A DNA stretch of 50,240 nucleotides, taken from assembly GCA_937982505.1 (NCBI GenBank), contig CALJLV010000102.1, positions 1 through 50,240 of the forward strand, in the 5' to 3' direction. Under the pieces are notes generated by a model. The model did no database searches. It was not told the DNA's origin and saw nothing but the letters and a program-made list of their open reading frames with translations. The stretch comes from an uncultured Desulfobacteraceae bacterium. GTDB lineage: Bacteria; Desulfobacterota; Desulfobacteria; Desulfobacterales; UBA2174. Both the position numbers and the translations under genes were made by a program. Shown here piece after piece: positions 16,674-28,755 of this stretch; positions within the stretch are counted from its first letter, which is position 1; each line of letters opens with the position of its first letter.

Positions 16674-17261
16674 TCAGGCGCCGCCCCCGGGGACCATGTC
16701 CCTGACCTGCGGATGACGAAAACAGCCCACCAGATGATCGTTGACCATCCCCGCGGCCTGCATGAGGGCGTAACAGATGGTGGGGCCCACGAAGGAAAAC
16801 CCGCGCTGCTTCAGATCCCGGCTCATGGTGGCGGCCTCCGGACTGGTGGCCGGCACCTGGTCCGGGGTGCGCCAGGCGTTCTGGATCGGCCGTCCGTCCA
16901 CGAAACGCCACAGATAGGCGTCCAGGCTGCCGAAGGCCTCGCAGACCCGCAGGCAGGCCCGGGCGTTGGCCACGGCCGATGCGATCTTGAGCCGGTTGCG
17001 CACGATCCCCGCGTCGGCCATGAGGGCCGCGATCTTTGCCGGGCCGTAGGCCGCCACGATCCGCGGGTCGAAGCCATCGAAGGCCCGGCGGTAGTTGTCG
17101 CGCTTTCTGAGGATGGTCAGCCAGCTCAGGCCGGCCTGGGCCCCGTCCAGCACCAGGGATTCGAACAGGCGCCGGTCCTCGTGCAGGGGGACCCCCCACT
17201 CGACGTCATGATAGTGGAGGTAAAGCGGATCGGTTCCCGGCCAGGCACAGCGGATCGTCAT
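16674..17261 (-). CDS. tag: DNA-3-methyladenine glycosylase I
   Basis: A 195-residue Tag protein, the base-excision repair enzyme that removes 3-methyladenine from alkylated DNA. The family marks are the N-terminal RCAWPGTDPLYLHYHDVEWG, which supplies the Cys and His of the zinc snap, the helix-hairpin-helix segment, and GFSFVGPTICYALMQAAGMVNDH with the closing C...H zinc ligands (CFRH). An AAAGGGGG ribosome site precedes the ATG. The length is that of the E. coli enzyme. It may share a transcript with the glycosyltransferase downstream (62-base gap). Confidence 0.95.
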   Translation of the reverse strand: MTIRCAWPGTDPLYLHYHDVEWGVPLHEDRRLFESLVLDGAQAGLSWLTILRKRDNYRRAFDGFDPRIVAAYGPAKIAALMADAGIVRNRLKIASAVANARACLRVCEAFGSLDAYLWRFVDGRPIQNAWRTPDQVPATSPEAATMSRDLKQRGFSFVGPTICYALMQAAGMVNDHLVGCFRHPQVRDMVPGGGA

Positions 17262-17402
17262 GGCGCCCCCTTTAGGCCGCCGCCGGACGGCCGTCGGATC
17301 GCGGGTGGTGGATGGTCATCCCCGTGCCTAAAACATTCCGCGGGCCCCGTCAACCGCCGGCATCGGCTCGGCGGCCGCCCACATCTTCGGATTTCCGTTT
17401 GT

Positions 17403-17431
17403 TTGACATTCGCATTGGGTCAAAGTACCCT
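17403..17431 (+). promoter_or_regulatory. Sigma-70-type promoter for the DUF3786 gene
   Basis: A perfect TTGACA (17403-17408) is followed after 17 bases by TACCCT, a weak -10. The start would lie near 17438, about 94 bases before the gene. It is the only recognisable element in the 270-base spacer 17262-17531. Confidence 0.45.
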
Positions 17432-17531
17432 GCCCGGGTGCGCGGGTCATGGAAGGCGGCCTTATCCGATCGGCACCGGCAATGCCGCCGTGCAACCCCC
17501 TCCAGACTTGCCACCCGAGGAAATTCGAACG

Positions 17532-18149
17532 ATGACCGACAACTACGCGCGACTCGTCCAGGCCAACCTCGAACGCCTCGATCCCGGGCGCCCCGACCGG
17601 CTTTCCGAATGCCTGCCGGCGCGCCGCGAAAAAAATGAATGGCTTTTCGCGGCCTTCGGGCGCCACTGCCGCCTTTCACGGGACGGCATCACCCTGGACG
17701 GTCGGCCCGAACAGGGGGTCATGGGGATTTTGATTTCCCTGTACGCCCTGCACGCGGGGCCGGCCCCCCTGGTGCTGGCGCCTCTCAGGGCCTACCGGGA
17801 CTTTGAGGGCAGCGCCCCCTATGCCGCGGCCTTCGCCCGCCACACGGAAAAGATCCTCGAACCCCATGCGGCCCGGCTCATGGCCCACGGCGGCCGCCTG
17901 CGCCAGGCGTTCCAGGGCGATCCCACCCCGGCTGGAACCCCGGGCGACGCGGCTTTCGTGGTGCGCCCCCTGCCCAAGATCGCCCTGTGCTATATCCTGT
18001 ATGCCGCCGACGAGGAGTTTCCCGCTGCGGCGACCTGCCTCTTTTCGTCCAATGCCGACGCCTTTCTGCCGCTGGATGCCCTGGCCGACGTGGGCGAGTA
18101 CACTTCCCGGCGCCTCATCCAGTTGGCCGATACCGGGACTTTGGAGTAA
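17532..18149 (+). CDS. DUF3786 protein
   Basis: A 205-residue protein of the DUF3786 family, function unknown. It has the family's conserved core, PLPKIALCYILYAADEEFP followed by CLFSSNADAFLPLDALADVGEYTS. No signal peptide, membrane segment or metal-cysteine motif is present. The start ATG has GAGG about eleven bases upstream. DUF3786 occurs mostly in anaerobes, often fused to or beside corrinoid/Fe-S proteins. A second DUF3786 protein, with an Fe-S domain, lies at 43739-44554. This shorter form is stand-alone, with its own promoter. Confidence 0.85.
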   Translation: MTDNYARLVQANLERLDPGRPDRLSECLPARREKNEWLFAAFGRHCRLSRDGITLDGRPEQGVMGILISLYALHAGPAPLVLAPLRAYRDFEGSAPYAAAFARHTEKILEPHAARLMAHGGRLRQAFQGDPTPAGTPGDAAFVVRPLPKIALCYILYAADEEFPAAATCLFSSNADAFLPLDALADVGEYTSRRLIQLADTGTLE

Positions 18150-18373
18150 CCGCTGGAGACGACGGCGATGATGGCGGGATCGATCTTCGGCATCCGCCCG
18201 ACGGCCTCTAAGCGGCCCAGGGCGCCGGGTGCGACCAACTCCAGAATCAGGGATCTCTTTGCGTTTGAAGCCGCTTCCCGCCGTTTTCCCCAGTGCGGAT
18301 CCCCCACTGACGTTCGGGGATCAAAGCACGCATTTTTGGCGACATCGCCAGCGCATCGTTGTTGGAGGCCCCT

Positions 18374-19603
18374 TTGAACCGATCCGCGAACACCGCGGCA
18401 TCCACCGCGGGCGACCGCATGATTTCGATTCCCGACGCCCCCCTGGAAACCCGGCACCGCATCCTCTGGGGCGATGCGACCACCCTTGGCGGCGTCGCCC
18501 ACGCCAGCGTGGATCTGGTGGTCACGTCGCCGCCCTACCCCATGATCGAGATGTGGGACGCCATTTTTGCCGCCCAGTCCCCCGAGGCGGCCACAGCCTT
18601 GAAGGACCGCAACGGGATGGCGGCCTTCGAGGCCATGCACCGGGTCCTGGACCGGGTCTGGCGGCAGCTGTGGCGCGTGATGCACCCCGGCGCCCTGGCC
18701 TGCATCAACATCGGCGACGCGGTGCGCACCATCGCCGATCGCTTCACCCTCTATCCCAACCATGCCCGGATCCTCGCGGCCCTGGTCAAGATCGGCTTCA
18801 ACCCCCTGCCGGTCGTGATCTGGCGCAAGCAGACCAACGCCCCCAACAAGTTCATGGGCTCGGGGATGCTGCCGGCCGGCGCCTACGTGACCCTGGAGCA
18901 CGAGTTCGTCCTGGTGGTGCGCAAGGGGGACAAGCGCTGCTTTGCGACCCCGGCCGACAAACGGCGGCGCCAGCAGAGCGCCTTTTTCTGGGAAGAGCGC
19001 AACCAGTGGTTCTCGGACGTCTGGTTCGAGCTGAAAGGGACTCGCCAGCATCTTTCCAGAAGCGACCGGGCCCGCTCCGGCGCCTTTCCCGTGGAGCTGG
19101 CCTACCGGCTGATCTGCATGTACGCCTTGCGAGGGGACACGGTGCTGGACCCCTTCCTGGGCACCGGATCGACGATGATCGCCGCCATGGCCGCCGGCCG
19201 CGACAGCATCGGGGTGGAAATCGACCCCAGCCTCAAAGGCGCCATCCACTCGGGGATCGACGAGATGCTCGCCTGGGCCCGCGCCCGCATCGACCAGCGC
19301 CTGGCGGCCCACAACACCTTTGTCGCCGAGCGGGAAAAGGGCCACGGGCCGTTGCGCCACCGCAACGTCTATTACGGATTTCCGGTGGTCACCGGTCAAG
19401 AGACCCGCCTATGGATCGACCGGCCGGTGGCGGTGCGATCGACGGGTCAAGACGTCTATTCTGTGGATTACACCCCGATGAACGCGGAAAAAACGGATCC
19501 CGGCGGGCCGAAGACCAAAACGGCACCGACCGCGTCATCCCCTGCCAAGCCCGCAGGCCGCCGGGGACGGCCCAAGCGCCAGTTGAGCCTGCCGGAATTT
19601 TGA
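18374..19603 (+). CDS. Site-specific DNA methyltransferase (amino-methyl, beta-type order)
   Basis: Encodes about 409 residues. The catalytic motif IV is TSPPYP near the N-terminus and the AdoMet-binding motif I is DPFLGTGST near residue 265, with the order IV then I of beta-class N6-adenine/N4-cytosine methyltransferases. SPPY is more common in N4-cytosine enzymes. I chose TTG 18374, which has GGAGG five bases upstream; the first ATG is at 18419. The C-terminus is Lys/Arg-rich and ends in QLSLPEF. No restriction endonuclease gene is adjacent, so it may be an orphan. It converges on the XPB-like helicase operon. Confidence 0.85.
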   Translation: MNRSANTAASTAGDRMISIPDAPLETRHRILWGDATTLGGVAHASVDLVVTSPPYPMIEMWDAIFAAQSPEAATALKDRNGMAAFEAMHRVLDRVWRQLWRVMHPGALACINIGDAVRTIADRFTLYPNHARILAALVKIGFNPLPVVIWRKQTNAPNKFMGSGMLPAGAYVTLEHEFVLVVRKGDKRCFATPADKRRRQQSAFFWEERNQWFSDVWFELKGTRQHLSRSDRARSGAFPVELAYRLICMYALRGDTVLDPFLGTGSTMIAAMAAGRDSIGVEIDPSLKGAIHSGIDEMLAWARARIDQRLAAHNTFVAEREKGHGPLRHRNVYYGFPVVTGQETRLWIDRPVAVRSTGQDVYSVDYTPMNAEKTDPGGPKTKTAPTASSPAKPAGRRGRPKRQLSLPEF

Positions 19604-19690
19604 TCTACTTACCGGGGGCGTTTTCACAGTTCCATCACCAGCCGCAGGCCCGCCTCGACTTGTGCCAATTGGCAGACATCTTTTGTGAAT

Positions 19691-21370
19691 TCATTCCGTG
19701 GCCGATGCCATGACGATCCGGTACGAATAGCCCTGTTCGGTGAGAAAGAGCTTGCGGTGATGGGCGAATTCTTCTTCGCGGGTGTCGAGGGAAACGAGGG
19801 TGAAAAAATGGGCGGCGCGGCCGTCGGCCTTGGGCCGCAGGATGCGGCCGAGTCGCTGGGCCTCCTCCTGGCGCGAGCCGTACATACCCGACACCTGGAT
19901 GAGCACATCGGCGTCGGGCAGGTCGACGGCAAAGTTTCCCACCTTGGACAGCACGAGACAGCGCAGCTCGCAGCGGCGGAAGCGCTCGTAGATGATTTCC
20001 CTCTCGGCCTGGGGAGTCTTGCCGGTGACCAGGGGGGCGCCGATGTCCCTGGCGATGCCTTCCACCTGGGCGATGTACTCGCCGATGACCAGCACCCGAC
20101 CATCGGCGTGCTGCCGCAGCAATTGGCGAAGACGGGTCAGCTTGGCGGGATTTTCCGCGGCGATGCGGAATCGGGCGCGCCGGTCCGCCAGGGCGTAGGC
20201 CATCCGCCGTTTCGCGCTCATGGGGATGCGCTCTTCCACGCAAGTGGCAACGGCGATCCAGGACTGCCTTTCCAGGTCTTTCCAAGGCACATCGAAGCGC
20301 TTGGGGCCGATCAGAGCGAACACGTCCGCCTCGCGGTTGTCCTCCCGCACCAGGGTGGCGGTGAGGCCCAGGCGCCGCCGTGCCTGCAAGTCGGCGGTGG
20401 CGCGAAACACCGGCGCCGGCAGCAGGTGGACTTCATCGTAGATGATCAGCCCCCAGGAGCGGGCCCGGAACAGTTCGAGGTGCGGGAAGCCCCCCTCGCG
20501 ATGCCCGCGCCAGGTGAGGATCTGGTAGGTAGTGAGGGTCACGGGTCCGGTGTTCTTGCTTTCACCGGTGTACTGCGCGATCTCGTCCGGGCGCAGGGAC
20601 GTCTTGTCGCACAGTTCCCGCTGCCACTGTTTGACCGAGGTCAGGCTGGTGGTGAGCACCAGTGTGGTCTGACCGACCATCTCCATGGCGACCATCCCGA
20701 CGATGGTCTTGCCTGCGCCGCAGGGCAGCACGATCACGCCGCTGCCGCCGCGGGGCGAGCCCGAGGCGAAAAAGGATTCGGCCGCCTGGCGCTGATAGGC
20801 GCGCACCTCGAAAGGCGCGCCGGACGCGCTGCGGTCCCGCAGCACCATCGCCAGGGCCTCGCCGCTTTCGTACCCGGCCAGGTCCTCGGCAGGATATCCG
20901 GCAGCCACCAGGGCCTGCTTGAGTACGCCCCGATGCTTCGGATCGACCCGGAATCTCGTGGCGCCGACGCGCTCCGCCAGGTATGACCCGGCGCTGCGAT
21001 CCCGCCGCAGCAGTTCGGCCAAGGCCTCGTCGGCGCAGGTGCATCGCAGAAAATCGGCTTCCCGATCGATGACCACCCGGCCGAAGCGTTCGGCCAGATC
21101 CAGAACTTCCTGCCCGACATGTTCCGGCAACGGGTAGCGCGCATGCTCCCGGAGGGCCGCCACCATCTGTTCTCCGGCCAGGCCAGCGGCCCGGGCGTTC
21201 CAGATGGACAGCGGGGTGAGGCGATAGGTGTGGACATGCTCGGGGCTCTTGACGAGTTCCGCGAATGGGGCGATGGCGGCCCTGGCCGCCGCGGCTCGCG
21301 GGGCGTGGGTTTCCAGCAACACGCTGCAATCGCTTTGAACGATCAGGGCGTTTTGGGCGGACAGGGTCAT
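19691..21370 (-). CDS. XPB/Ssl2-family DNA helicase
   Basis: A 559-residue superfamily 2 helicase. Residues 1-180 are the helicase-associated domain typical of bacterial XPB (ALIVQSDCSVLLE, HVHTYRLTPLSIWNARAAG). Walker A is CGAGKT (217-222), Walker B is DEVH (312-315), motif III is LTATLVRED, and motif VI is SRQEEAQRLGRILRP. XPB unwinds DNA with 3'-5' polarity in transcription and repair in eukaryotes; bacterial roles are poorly known. It starts four bases after the stop of the helicase-associated gene, so the two are coupled. Expected in actinobacteria, this pair is unusual in Desulfobacterota, which suggests transfer. It ends convergent with the methyltransferase gene. Confidence 0.9.
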   Translation of the reverse strand: MTLSAQNALIVQSDCSVLLETHAPRAAAARAAIAPFAELVKSPEHVHTYRLTPLSIWNARAAGLAGEQMVAALREHARYPLPEHVGQEVLDLAERFGRVVIDREADFLRCTCADEALAELLRRDRSAGSYLAERVGATRFRVDPKHRGVLKQALVAAGYPAEDLAGYESGEALAMVLRDRSASGAPFEVRAYQRQAAESFFASGSPRGGSGVIVLPCGAGKTIVGMVAMEMVGQTTLVLTTSLTSVKQWQRELCDKTSLRPDEIAQYTGESKNTGPVTLTTYQILTWRGHREGGFPHLELFRARSWGLIIYDEVHLLPAPVFRATADLQARRRLGLTATLVREDNREADVFALIGPKRFDVPWKDLERQSWIAVATCVEERIPMSAKRRMAYALADRRARFRIAAENPAKLTRLRQLLRQHADGRVLVIGEYIAQVEGIARDIGAPLVTGKTPQAEREIIYERFRRCELRCLVLSKVGNFAVDLPDADVLIQVSGMYGSRQEEAQRLGRILRPKADGRAAHFFTLVSLDTREEEFAHHRKLFLTEQGYSYRIVMASATE

Positions 21371-21374
21371 CGGG

Positions 21375-23279
21375 TCAATCCTCGGCCGCCTTCTTACGAG
21401 AGCCTGCCTTGGGGCCGGATGGCACGGGCCGGGTCTCGCCCGCGGCCAAGAGGTAGCCGGCCTCGCGCAGATTGCGTTTGAAGGCCGCCTCCGAGGCCGC
21501 CGGCACCACCAGATGTCTTTCCCCGGCTTGCAGGCAGTGCTTGCCGATCCGTGAATCGTTGGCGATGAGAGCCGCCAGGGCCGCATCGGCGCACTCGACC
21601 AGCCGCGCCAGGCCTCGCTCCCGGATCTTGGTGCTGCGCTCGGCGATGTCATCGAGAAGGCGGGTGACGGTGGCGGGGATGGCGGCGCCGCTGCGGGCCT
21701 CGAGAAACTCCCGGATCTCGTGAATCGGCCGGCCCGCATCCATGGCGGCGAGCAGCCTGTCCGGCTCCAGCCGCCAGACAAGGTCCGAAAGCCGGGTGGC
21801 GTAGGTGTCCAGGGCGATGCGGTCGCCTGGCTCCAGCGCAGCGCCGATGGCAGCCACTTCGAGGTTGGGCAGGACATGCAACACCGGGCGCGTTTCCAGG
21901 GGCGCCGGCCGGTAGGCATCCTCTGCGCCGAGGCAATAGGCGCCCAGGGGCGTGACGCGCAAGAACATCAGCCCGTCGTAGCGGTTGAAGTAGACGAGAT
22001 CGTCCGCGCCCCAAAGGTCGTGGTAGTTGTGCCGGGCGCCGGCCGGAGGGACGAGGGCCACGTCGATGATGCCGAGGGTGGCGGCGTATTCGAGGAGAAA
22101 CGCGTAAAGGTAACGTTCCTCGAGGATGGACCCGCAGTGAGCGTACCCGAGCGATCCGTAGTGCGGATCGCCGATGTAAAGATGCCAGGGGTCCTCGGAC
22201 ACCGAAAAGTCGATGCCCGAGGCGCGCAGAAAGCGAAAGAACTCGTCGGTGGCGATCCAGACGCCCCCCGGGCTTTCGGCCAAGGCGACGGAGATGGCAT
22301 CGCGCCTTGAAGACACCGCCGTCAGGCCGTGCTTGCCCTTCTTGCCGGTCTGCCCCTTGACGCACTCGATGCGGGCAAGCTCATCGATGAGGGTCGTGTG
22401 GCGCCACTTGTCCCAGAGGTTGCGCAGGGTCTCCGCGGCGGGCTGGGCCAAGGCCTTGCGGCCCGCCCGGGTGAGTTGCAGCCGGGTGCCCGAAAGCTGG
22501 GCCAATCCACCGGCTTGCACGAGCAGGGGCCAGGCGAAGGCGCGGATCGGTCCGGCATTTTCGTCTTCCCGGCCCTTGGCAACGGCAAGCACCGGGTAGA
22601 AGTCGCCGCCCTCCAAAACGCCTGTGATGGTTGCGATGGCGGCCGCCGACGGCCGACGCGTTTTGTCGCTCACCACGACCTTGCCCGCATCGATCAGGCG
22701 CAAAACGGCCAGCAGCTCCCGCTGGGCCGCCGTCTCGGTGTGGTGAATTTCGAGGGGGACTGCTTCGCTGACTTCTTGCGTATGTTTGGCTTTGGCGCTC
22801 CGGCGAAAGCAGTGCAATTCGCAGGTGGCGGGCAACTGCGCAACGGTTTGGATCGTCACTGCCGCCGGCGGCGGCACGAAGGCTTCCAGACGCGCCTTGA
22901 GATCGTCGGGCATCACCCGTTTGCCGTAAAAAAAGAAACCCAGAAGCGACGGGTTTCGCCGGTAGCCATACTTGTCACTGGTGCCCCAGTCGGGATCGCC
23001 GCCGTACTTGGCGCGAAAACGATCCGCGGGAAACCGGGGCGAGGCGGAGTGCACCACCTCGGCCACCGCCGCCTGCTGCAGGGTATCGAGACGCTGCCAG
23101 ACTTTTTGCAACCGCTCTCCGGCGAGGTAGTCCAGGATCACGGCGGCGATCTCGGCCTTGCGCCCGGGCAGCTTTTGCTTGGTGTGAGCCCCCAGACGCT
23201 TGAGGTCCTCGCCGTTCATGTGCTCGGTGAGGGCCGCCTTGAGGGTGGGGATCCGGTCATCGGCATGATATCGCATCAT
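21375..23279 (-). CDS. Helicase-associated protein (XPB partner)
   Basis: A 634-residue protein without helicase motifs of its own (no Walker A or DExH). Its C-terminal third (about 440-600; VLHVLPNLEVAAIGAAL, LSDLVWRLEPDRLLAAMDAG) resembles the helicase-associated domain (Helicase_C_3 type) also found at the N-terminus of the XPB gene product. The N-terminal region has HMNGEDLKRLGAHTKQ and KAEIAAVILDYLAG, a helical segment that resembles SAP-like DNA-binding folds. The start ATG 23279 overlaps the TGA of the small upstream gene (ATGA). A constant partner of XPB in other bacteria, it is probably a DNA-binding or regulatory subunit. Function unknown. Confidence 0.75.
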   Translation of the reverse strand: MMRYHADDRIPTLKAALTEHMNGEDLKRLGAHTKQKLPGRKAEIAAVILDYLAGERLQKVWQRLDTLQQAAVAEVVHSASPRFPADRFRAKYGGDPDWGTSDKYGYRRNPSLLGFFFYGKRVMPDDLKARLEAFVPPPAAVTIQTVAQLPATCELHCFRRSAKAKHTQEVSEAVPLEIHHTETAAQRELLAVLRLIDAGKVVVSDKTRRPSAAAIATITGVLEGGDFYPVLAVAKGREDENAGPIRAFAWPLLVQAGGLAQLSGTRLQLTRAGRKALAQPAAETLRNLWDKWRHTTLIDELARIECVKGQTGKKGKHGLTAVSSRRDAISVALAESPGGVWIATDEFFRFLRASGIDFSVSEDPWHLYIGDPHYGSLGYAHCGSILEERYLYAFLLEYAATLGIIDVALVPPAGARHNYHDLWGADDLVYFNRYDGLMFLRVTPLGAYCLGAEDAYRPAPLETRPVLHVLPNLEVAAIGAALEPGDRIALDTYATRLSDLVWRLEPDRLLAAMDAGRPIHEIREFLEARSGAAIPATVTRLLDDIAERSTKIRERGLARLVECADAALAALIANDSRIGKHCLQAGERHLVVPAASEAAFKRNLREAGYLLAAGETRPVPSGPKAGSRKKAAED

Positions 23280-23629
23280 TGCATCTCCTCGGCCCGCCGC
23301 ATTTTCGCGACCCGGCGGGCTTTTTTCTGCTCTTCTTGAAGTCGGACCATCTCTTCGAGGGACAGCACCTGATCGGGGGATCTCTTGCCGAAACGCTTGA
23401 AGTAGCGTTCCTCGATGAACAACGTTAGAGGTACTTTCCAGGGCTCTTGGGCATGGTTGTCGAGCTTGCCGAGATTGTCCGGGTTCATCCCCAGTTCCCG
23501 TGCCATCTGGACCTGGGCGTGGGACAGGTGGTGACGTTTGCGTGCCTGGATCCATGCCTGAACTTTCAGGCTTGTTTTGTTCATTTTCCCGGCGGCCGGC
23601 TTGCGGTCATCGGTGTGCTTGCTTTTCAT
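23276..23629 (-). CDS. Small conserved HTH-like protein
   Basis: A 117-residue basic protein. Residues about 17-75 (LKVQAWIQARKRHHLSH, VQMARELGMNPDNLGKL) match a widespread small family of unknown function whose members resemble XRE-type helix-turn-helix proteins; EPWKVPLTLFIEERYFKRFG is its signature. The C-terminal 40 residues are charged and predicted helical. Many homologues begin at MNKTSL, here Met16 (about 23584), so the first 15 residues may be extra. It overlaps the helicase-associated gene by four bases and is the first clear gene of that operon. Confidence 0.7.
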   Translation of the reverse strand: MKSKHTDDRKPAAGKMNKTSLKVQAWIQARKRHHLSHAQVQMARELGMNPDNLGKLDNHAQEPWKVPLTLFIEERYFKRFGKRSPDQVLSLEEMVRLQEEQKKARRVAKMRRAEEMQ

Positions 23630-23647
23630 GGTGTTTTCTTCTGGCTT

Positions 23648-23695
23648 TTACTCCATTTCGACGGGATCGGATTGGGTACAACGTTTTCGCGGCAT
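23648..23695 (-). CDS. Possible 15-residue leader peptide
   Basis: A very short frame, MPRKRCTQSDPVEME, has a near-perfect ribosome site (AGGGAGGT) four bases upstream and stops 18 bases before the small HTH-like gene. It could couple translation to the XPB operon or be chance. The rest of the spacer 23696-23843 shows nothing further that I can support. Confidence 0.3.
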   Translation of the reverse strand: MPRKRCTQSDPVEME

Positions 23696-23843
23696 CGGAC
23701 CTCCCTTCTCGTCAGCCCGCCACGGTACGGGGGGGCCTTCCCGGGGTTCAAGTCCCTTGGCGGTGTGAGATTGAATCGTTGCGCCATGGCAAACGGCGGC
23801 AGCCGCCAGCCTAGTGGCAGCCCCCGTCTGGACTGGCGAATCG

Positions 23844-24695
23844 TCAGGCGATGGGCGCAAAATCAGGGTGTTCTTCACAGCTCATCACCAACGGTGGATC
23901 GAATCGTGAATGGATTTTATGCTTTTTCCGTAACACCTTGATGGCTTTCAGGTAAATCTGACGAGCGCGCTCTACAGACACCTTCAAATCCTCTGCGATT
24001 TCACTCCACGTGCATTCGGCTTCACCGTAAAGGCCGATCCGTTTGACGAAGGACATGCATGGCGAAAATTCCGGGCACGACTCCAGCACCCGGCGAATTT
24101 GTTCTTGATCCCGGGGGGCAAGACTCGGTTTGACCAACTGGGCGCAGGCGATCAGCCGCGATTTGAGGCGCACGGATTGCACCGGGGTTTTCAAGGGGCC
24201 GTCGAGGGCGGCGCGTTTTGCCTTTCGGGTGTGGTTGGGGGAATTGATGAAAGACCCGCAGTCGTATGTCTGGCCCGGCATCAAAAGCAAATCGATGGGC
24301 GGTACCGGGGGCCTGGGGATGTCGCTTGGCAAAATGACGACGATGCGCGCCTCCGTGACCTTGTGGCGCGTCATCACGCGAAAGTATTTCTGCGTGGCCC
24401 GCACGATGGACAGGGTCGGGGCCAGATCCATGAGCAAAATGCACCGGGGGAAGAAGAGGTCCAGCCTCCGGTGATCGCCGTAGTCCGGAGTCGCCGTCAG
24501 CGCAAGCCGGATCGTTTTGGGATCGAAGGCCTGGTTGAGGGTCTCCATCCACAACGGGCTCGATGCGCCTGAGTCGCCGGCGCCGATGGCGAAAACGCGC
24601 TGGGCCGCGGCTAGAAACCGGTCTTCCATGGGCAACAGCCGTTTGCTTTTTTCCAGCAGGCCCATCGGTTTTCCACGCTCGGTTGGCCGTGTCAT
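23844..24695 (-). CDS. Unknown protein with sigma-region-4-like C-terminal HTH
   Basis: About 283 residues. The N-terminal two thirds (FLAAAQRVFAIG, RLDLFFPRCILLMDLAPTLSIV) have no family that I recognise and no catalytic motif. The C-terminal part, about residues 229-262, reads CTWSEIAEDLKVSVERARQIYLKAIKVL. The spacing and the SVERARQIYLKAI helix are those of region 4 of sigma-70 factors, which reads the -35 element. Regions 2 and 3 are missing, so it is not a complete sigma factor and is more likely a DNA-binding regulator. ATG 24695 and ATG 24665 are both possible starts, neither with a strong ribosome site. It precedes the XPB operon on the same strand after a 215-base spacer. Confidence 0.6.
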   Translation of the reverse strand: MTRPTERGKPMGLLEKSKRLLPMEDRFLAAAQRVFAIGAGDSGASSPLWMETLNQAFDPKTIRLALTATPDYGDHRRLDLFFPRCILLMDLAPTLSIVRATQKYFRVMTRHKVTEARIVVILPSDIPRPPVPPIDLLLMPGQTYDCGSFINSPNHTRKAKRAALDGPLKTPVQSVRLKSRLIACAQLVKPSLAPRDQEQIRRVLESCPEFSPCMSFVKRIGLYGEAECTWSEIAEDLKVSVERARQIYLKAIKVLRKKHKIHSRFDPPLVMSCEEHPDFAPIA

Positions 24696-24980
24696 GTGGT
24701 TTCCCATTGGTCTTGCCGGTCGCCTTGTTTGACCATCGGGCCCGGATGGCAGGGATGCGAATACCCAACAGAGCCCGCACGCGAAGGCAAACGCCATGGA
24801 CGCACAACGGGGATGGCCGAACGGTTGGCCCATGGTTTGGCCCTCGCCATACACAAGGCGAAGGCGGATTGCAAGGCGGACGGGACTGAAATTGGGCTTT
24901 ACTTTTGAGCCCGCCTCATATTTATTGCCCACCGATTGCGTCATCCCACACGATGAATGACCCGCCCGAAAGGAGCTTGC

Positions 24981-28181
<3,201 letters not shown>

Positions 28182-28398
28182 AGCGCACCGGTGAAGGCGG
28201 CGGCCGGCAGCATCCCGCGGCGCTGCCGGAGCGATCGGGGATTCAATCCAAGACCAGGGCATCCGCGCCGCTGTGTGAAACGGCTGCAGCCCATCGACGG
28301 GCGCCTCGCCCAACAGGGATCACGGCCGCCAGATCCACGGCGGCCGCGGGCCCGTCCCTTCCGGCCGGATTGCCGCAGCCTGCCGGCAGCACGGCGGA

Positions 28399-28608
28399 TC
28401 AGGCCTTGCCGAGCATCACGCTGGTGGCCTTGATCAGCACATGGATCTCGTCGCCCGCCTTGACATCCAGTTCCTTCACGGCTTCGGTGCTGATCAGGGC
28501 GGTGAGTTCGTTGCCGTTGCCCACATCCACCTTCACTTTGGCCATGACCATTCCTTCTTTGACATCCGTGACTTTTCCCTTGAGAACATTGCGTGTGCTC
28601 AGTTTCAT
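28399..28608 (-). CDS. mop: Molbindin (Mop-type molybdate/tungstate-binding protein)
   Basis: A 69-residue protein that is a single TOBE/Mop domain: STRNVLKGKVTDVKEGMV, NELTALISTEAVKELDVKAGDEI and IKATSVMLGKA. Such proteins form hexamers that store molybdate or tungstate in the cytosol. The ATG has GGGAGG at the right distance. It is transcribed on the same strand as, and about 150 bases after, the regulator gene, facing away from modABC. The same fold is present as the C-terminal domain of the ModC in this locus. Confidence 0.93.
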   Translation of the reverse strand: MKLSTRNVLKGKVTDVKEGMVMAKVKVDVGNGNELTALISTEAVKELDVKAGDEIHVLIKATSVMLGKA

Positions 28609-28755
28609 CGGAGCCTCCCGCGCCGTCGGGCGCAAAGATGGTTGATTGCCGTTGTCGCGATTCACGCCCTGAATGATAAGCGGTCCGCGGCCCGTTTCAA
28701 CCCGCCGTGCGGCGCACCGCCCCGCGCGGCTCCGGCTGCGGGTGGTAGCACGGCG

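Noticed and set aside
15289..17199. Very long minus-strand frame that would add 200 residues to the glycosyltransferase
   Set aside because: The extra part overlaps the tag gene in another frame and lacks any family resemblance; the ATG at 16611 has a good ribosome site.
23735..23790. T-arm-like GGGGTTCAAGTCCC, possibly a tRNA 3' fragment or att site
   Set aside because: The T-stem has a mismatch and a wobble, and no acceptor stem, D-arm or anticodon arm can be drawn around it. An att site would need a second copy, which I do not see.
24957..24980. Earlier in-frame ATG of carB
   Set aside because: It lies upstream of the ribosome site AAGGAG, and the family starts at MPRREDIHK.
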